Assembly (NCBI RefSeq): GCF_030034735.1
Contig: NZ_CP125370.1
Coordinates: forward strand, 4,092,001 to 4,156,000
DNA from: Paenibacillus sp. RC334
GTDB lineage: Bacteria; Bacillota; Bacilli; Paenibacillales; Paenibacillaceae
DNA length: 64,000 nt
Direction of reading: 5' to 3'
Positions within the stretch are counted from its first letter, which is position 1; the number at the start of each line of letters is the position of its first letter. Below are positions 61,401 to 64,000 of this stretch, piece by piece. The notes below the pieces were generated by a model. It searched no databases, was not told where the DNA came from, and saw only the letters and a program-made list of their open reading frames with translations. Made by a program: the position numbers and the translations under genes.

Positions 61401-64000
61401 CTTGTACCGAGCGCGCCGCCAGCTTTTCCGAGGTGACGCTTTCCGCTTGGAGCGCACGACCGGATACGCTATCCGGGGCCAGATGTCTCGTAAGCACCGT
61501 GGAAGCTTGTAGATGTACCGAGGTGACCGCTCCGGCTGCCAGATGCGCCGAATCGACAGCTGCCACAGCCAGATGGTTGCTTTGGACCGCCTCGTTTGAA
61601 ATGTGCCCGGACTGCACTGCATGGGCAGACAGCTTGGTAGAAGTTACGCTTTCCTCCGCCAATTTGACAGAGGTGACCACTTCATCCTGTAAGGCCGAGG
61701 TCGCCACGGCCTGGAATGCGATATGCTCTCCCTGAATGACCCCGTTTTGCAAATGCTCCGATTGGATGGATTCCGGTGCAAGATGCTCGGACTTCACCGC
61801 GTTCTGAGCCAGTGCCGTTTCCTGTACCGCTCCGGCTGCCAAATGCTGGGTGTGTACCGCTTGCGCAGCCAAATGTGCAGGACCGACGCTGCTTTCCGCC
61901 AGGTTGGGCGCTTGCACGGCCCGAGCCGCCAGCTTCTCCGAGGTGACGCTTTCCGCCTGAAGTATATGACCAGATACGCTATCCGGGGCGAGATGCTTGG
62001 TCAGGACCGATGCAGATTGCAAATGGTTGGAGGTGACGGATTCAGGAGCGAGATGATTCGCTTCCACCGCTTCAACAGCCAGATGATTGCTCTGTACAGC
62101 TTTATCCGTGATATGCCACGGCTGCACGGAACGTGCGGACAGCTTGGAGGAAGTTACGCTGCCCTCTGCCAATTTAGGAGCTGTAATCGCCAGATCATTA
62201 ATTTTATCCGTAGCTACGCTCTCTGGCGACAGTTTCAGCGAAGTTACCGCATGATCCTGCAAATGATGGGAGTACACCGCTCCACTCGCCAGATGCCCTG
62301 TTTGAACAGCGCCTTCACCCAATATGTCTGCGGTAACAGACTGCCCTTGCAAAGCCGAGGTTCCCACACTTCCGTTCCCGATATGTTCACTTAGCACAGA
62401 ACCCACGGCCAAATGCGCCGAACGAACGGACTCAGCCTGTAATGCCTTACCACCCACACTTTTGTCCGCCAGATGGTTTTCACGAATAGCCCCGGATGCA
62501 ATGTGTACATCTGCAATTTCTTGAGGCGCAATTTTATTTCTGGTTACCGCCCCTGCGGCAATTTTGCTTTCCGTAATCGCTTCGTCAGCAATTTTGTCAG
62601 GCTTAATAGCGTTCGAAGCAATGTGATTTTCCTTGACCGCCTGATTCGCCACATGGTGATCCAGAACTGCGCCCTTCCCTAATTTCTCGCTCGTGACAGC
62701 CCCGGACTGTAAATGATGCTCCGTAACTGCACCCGTTACAATATGATTTTCCCGAATAATTTCGGACTGAAGATGTAATGAAGAGACCGCCTCCGGAGCA
62801 AGCTGAGGGCCTTGTATAGCCGCTGTGGCAATATGTCTGGTAAGTACCGCCTCATCGGCGATTTTGTGCGGTAAAATGCTTTGATCCGATATTTTGGATG
62901 AAGTCACGGATTGATCGACAATTTGCAGCGAGCCTACAGATTGATCCGCCAACTTGTTGGACTGGATACTCCGGTCTGCCAAATGACGAGCTGTTACTTG
63001 GCCCGTTCCAAGCTGCTCTTCCCCAATGGAGCCGGGACTCAGATGCTTTCTTTCAATCGCTCCAGCCTGAATATGCGCACTGGTGACGGCCTCATACTCC
63101 AGATGACGCCCACTGACAACTCCTTCTTCCAGTTGTTCCTTGCCCACAATTCCGTCGGAAAGCTGCTTGCGGTTAATCGAACCGGGTGCCAGATGCCGGG
63201 CAGTGATGGCATGCTCCGTTAAATGTGCACTTTCAATGCTGCCAGCCTGAATTTTAGAGCCATCCACAGCCCCATCCCGCAGTTTGGACGTGGTCACAGA
63301 CTGATCTCCAAGCTTGGAGCTGTCGACGGCCTCATTGGCCAAATTGTTAGATTGGATTGTGCCGCTGCGAATTTTATCAGAGGTGATCGCCTGATCCTGA
63401 AGCATTTCTGAAGACACAATCCATTGCTTAAAGTGTCGGCTTTCAATCGAGCCATTCGCGATATGATCGCTGCTGATAATCTTATCGGCCAGCTTTTCCG
63501 GGGTGATGCTGCCATCACGAAGCTTCTCACCGCCAATGGAACGATCCTGCAACTTGCTGCCTGCCACCGATGCGTCCGACAGATGCTCCACCGTAATGGA
63601 ATCCGGGGCAATTTTCGAAGAAGTTACTGCACCGTCAGCTATTTTAATGGTATGAACAGCATAATCCGCCAGAGTTTCCGTTTGGACGCTCTCTTGCTTC
63701 AGCTTGCTGGAATCTATGGAGGCGGGAGCGATCTTCTCACCGGTTACAGCCAGATCACTTAAATCGTCTGTATAGATGAAAGCATTGTTTACATGTGGCG
63801 CCTTTTTATTGTTCAAAATTTCTTCGACGTCAATCGCTTCAGGCAATGGCTCAGACGGGGGCTCAGACAGAGGCTCAGATAGAGGCTCAGATAGAAGCTC
63901 AGGCTCTTCGGGCACATCCATCAATACTTGAGTTTCCTCTGCTGCACCTGCATCTTTATTCTCCGTCCCGTCCCCGATTGGGACTTCGGGCTCGGCAATG
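58441..64000 (-). CDS. Giant decapeptide-repeat protein ending in a WIAG-tail domain, 5' end beyond the window
   Basis: At least 1,850 residues; the frame stays open to the right edge, so the start is missing. After an acidic Glu/Pro segment (SEPLSEPLSEPPSEPLPE) come about 160 ten-residue repeats of pattern [S/A]-[V/I]-x-x-x-x-[L/I]-x-x-[G/E/D], such as SVTSEKLAAR, SVQGMNLAEG, AVHPQHLAAG. The last 90 residues are a beta-rich domain (GSEGETEVTIVFAEPF, NPDYTLVAMTNHP) ending YGIVSWIAIG, the mark of WIAG-tail proteins. No signal peptide is visible. It is probably a fibrous surface or spore-associated protein made of short beta turns. Function unknown. Confidence 0.85.
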   Translation of the reverse strand, partial: IAEPEVPIGDGTENKDAGAAEETQVLMDVPEEPELLSEPLSEPLSEPPSEPLPEAIDVEEILNNKKAPHVNNAFIYTDDLSDLAVTGEKIAPASIDSSKLKQESVQTETLADYAVHTIKIADGAVTSSKIAPDSITVEHLSDASVAGSKLQDRSIGGEKLRDGSITPEKLADKIISSDHIANGSIESRHFKQWIVSSEMLQDQAITSDKIRSGTIQSNNLANEAVDSSKLGDQSVTTSKLRDGAVDGSKIQAGSIESAHLTEHAITARHLAPGSINRKQLSDGIVGKEQLEEGVVSGRHLEYEAVTSAHIQAGAIERKHLSPGSIGEEQLGTGQVTARHLADRSIQSNKLADQSVGSLQIVDQSVTSSKISDQSILPHKIADEAVLTRHIATAAIQGPQLAPEAVSSLHLQSEIIRENHIVTGAVTEHHLQSGAVTSEKLGKGAVLDHHVANQAVKENHIASNAIKPDKIADEAITESKIAAGAVTRNKIAPQEIADVHIASGAIRENHLADKSVGGKALQAESVRSAHLAVGSVLSEHIGNGSVGTSALQGQSVTADILGEGAVQTGHLASGAVYSHHLQDHAVTSLKLSPESVATDKINDLAITAPKLAEGSVTSSKLSARSVQPWHITDKAVQSNHLAVEAVEANHLAPESVTSNHLQSASVLTKHLAPDSVSGHILQAESVTSEKLAARAVQAPNLAESSVGPAHLAAQAVHTQHLAAGAVQETALAQNAVKSEHLAPESIQSEHLQNGVIQGEHIAFQAVATSALQDEVVTSVKLAEESVTSTKLSAHAVQSGHISNEAVQSNHLAVAAVDSAHLAAGAVTSVHLQASTVLTRHLAPDSVSGRALQAESVTSEKLAARSVQGMNLAEGSVGPPHLSAQAVHPRHLAVGAVQDRALAEGAVKSVHIAPESIQPHHLHIGTIQGEHIASQAISTDALQSESVTSDKLAEESVTSTKLSAHAVQSGHITDEAVQSSHLAVAAVDSTHLAAGAVTSVHLQASSVLTRHLAQDSVSGRALQAESITSEKLAAHSVQATNLAEGSVGPAHLSAQAVHPQHLAAGAVQDRALAEGAVKSVHIAPESIQPHHLHIGTIQGEHIASQAISTDALQSESVTSDKLAEESVTAAKLSAHSVQPWHITDEAVQGNHLAEEAIQSSHLAPEAVTSDHLQASAVLTRHLAPDSVSGRALQAESVTSEKLAARSVQGMNLAEGSVGPAHLSAQAVHPQHLAAGAVQDRALAEGAVKSGHIAPESIQPHHLHIGTIQGEHIASQAISTDALQSESVTSDKLADESVTAAKLSAHSVQPWHITDEAVQGNHLAEEAIQSSHLAPEAVTSDHLQASAVLTRHLAPDSVSGRALQAESVTSEKLAARSIQGMNLAEGSVGPAHLAAQAVHPQHLVAGAVQDRALAEGAVKSVHIAPESIQPHHLHIGTIQGEHIASQAISTDALQSESVTSDKLAEESVTAAKLSAHSVQPWHITDEAVQGNHLAEEAIQSSHLAPEAVTSDHLQASAVMTRHIAPGSVSVHALQAGSVNAEKLALRAVRASNLAEASVSSVHLMEQAVHHQHLADGSVQESALAEGAVQSRHIALDSVQSEHLQAGAIQPQHIGWQVVSEDAMQEGAVTSSKIVNGAVQSWHVAEESIEGRHIGEEVIDTYHLKPGAVTLAQLSTDIHLAGLLPEEGISGDRLQVDSVSRSHLKAQAVDSEVLSPEAVGSEHLQTAAVQSHHLAEQSIEGHHLVEGSVGSRELELNAVKPEHLSITPVRTCANQSALQQFGRAPFLLKGSEGETEVTIVFAEPFMNPDYTLVAMTNHPLFHATLKSQTPNGAVIVVTKWNETAHNYGIVSWIAIG
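59460..62100. repeat. 510-bp tandem DNA repeats inside the decapeptide gene
   Basis: The same landmark (GTAATGTGCCACGG) recurs at about 59558, 60068 and 60578, with weaker copies at 61088, 61598 and 62108, always 510 bases apart. 510 bases code for 17 decapeptides. The first three copies are nearly identical, the later ones diverged, as after recent unequal crossing-over. Confidence 0.85.

Noticed and set aside
59460..62100. CRISPR-like array
   Set aside because: The 510-bp period is coding and keeps frame; there are no short identical repeats with unique spacers, and no cas genes.
59023..63762. Many plus-strand frames of 60-220 residues opposite the repeat protein
   Set aside because: They repeat with the 510-bp unit and are antisense shadows of the decapeptide gene.

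Overview
The window looks like the chromosome of a Paenibacillus of the P. polymyxa group. The basis is GGAGG-type ribosome sites with many TTG/GTG starts, Gram-positive signal peptides, YesM/YesN two-component pairs beside sugar ABC transporters, CcpA-type cre boxes, a secreted GH5 endoglucanase and PL1 pectate lyase, and a giant decapeptide-repeat protein ending in W-I-A-G-like residues. Species is inferred from gene content only.

Left end (1-6,400): one end of a probable integrative or plasmid-like element, transcribed leftward. It holds a single-chain RNA polymerase of the QDE-1/YonO (cellular-RdRP-like) superfamily with a D-x-D-G-D motif and the upstream D-G-x-G motif, a ParB-like protein, two very small proteins and a P-loop NTPase cut by the window edge. 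The polymerase promoter is a good sigma-A promoter with one LexA (SOS) box in the spacer and another just downstream of the -10. An identical 30-nt hairpin-forming element precedes two genes of the block. A tRNA T-arm-like fragment near 6,400 may be the attachment-site scar.

6,400-12,300: ordinary accessory genes (SF0329-like protein, tRNA-dihydrouridine synthase, cupin, GNAT, LysR, an XRE-methyltransferase fusion) with two 3'-end gene remnants. 12,300-20,500: a rightward seven-gene operon with two VgrG-like spike proteins, a DUF4280/PAAR-like tip, a pentapeptide protein, two accessory/immunity-like proteins, a WHH-type nuclease toxin fused to the second spike, and an SMI1/KNR4 immunity protein. 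It is an orphan spike-toxin island: no sheath, tube, baseplate or ATPase is in the window.

20,800-26,900: sugar ABC transporter plus YesM/YesN regulators, with cre sites. 27,100-31,400: small genes, a MarR-controlled NmrA/membrane operon, and a phage terminase remnant. 31,400-34,400: LacI regulator, orphan UlaA-type PTS permease and cupin, with matching operator palindromes. 34,700-38,900: cre-preceded GH5 cellulase, then a large SF1 helicase with a C-terminal nuclease-like domain. 39,400-49,500: an eight-gene polysaccharide operon (two permeases, YesM, YesN, lipoprotein, cupin, heparinase II/III-family lyase, ROK kinase). 49,700-58,300: TetR/oxidoreductase pair, cyclase, pectate lyase, a lone DppD-like ATPase, an OmpR-type two-component system and a Lys/Ala/Pro-rich exported protein. 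58,400-end: the repeat protein with 510-bp DNA repeats, running off the right edge.

Four genes (polymerase, dus, a YesM kinase, the DppD-like ATPase) are each broken by exactly one extra base in a homopolymer, and each becomes full length if one base is removed. This suggests systematic sequence error more than gene decay.
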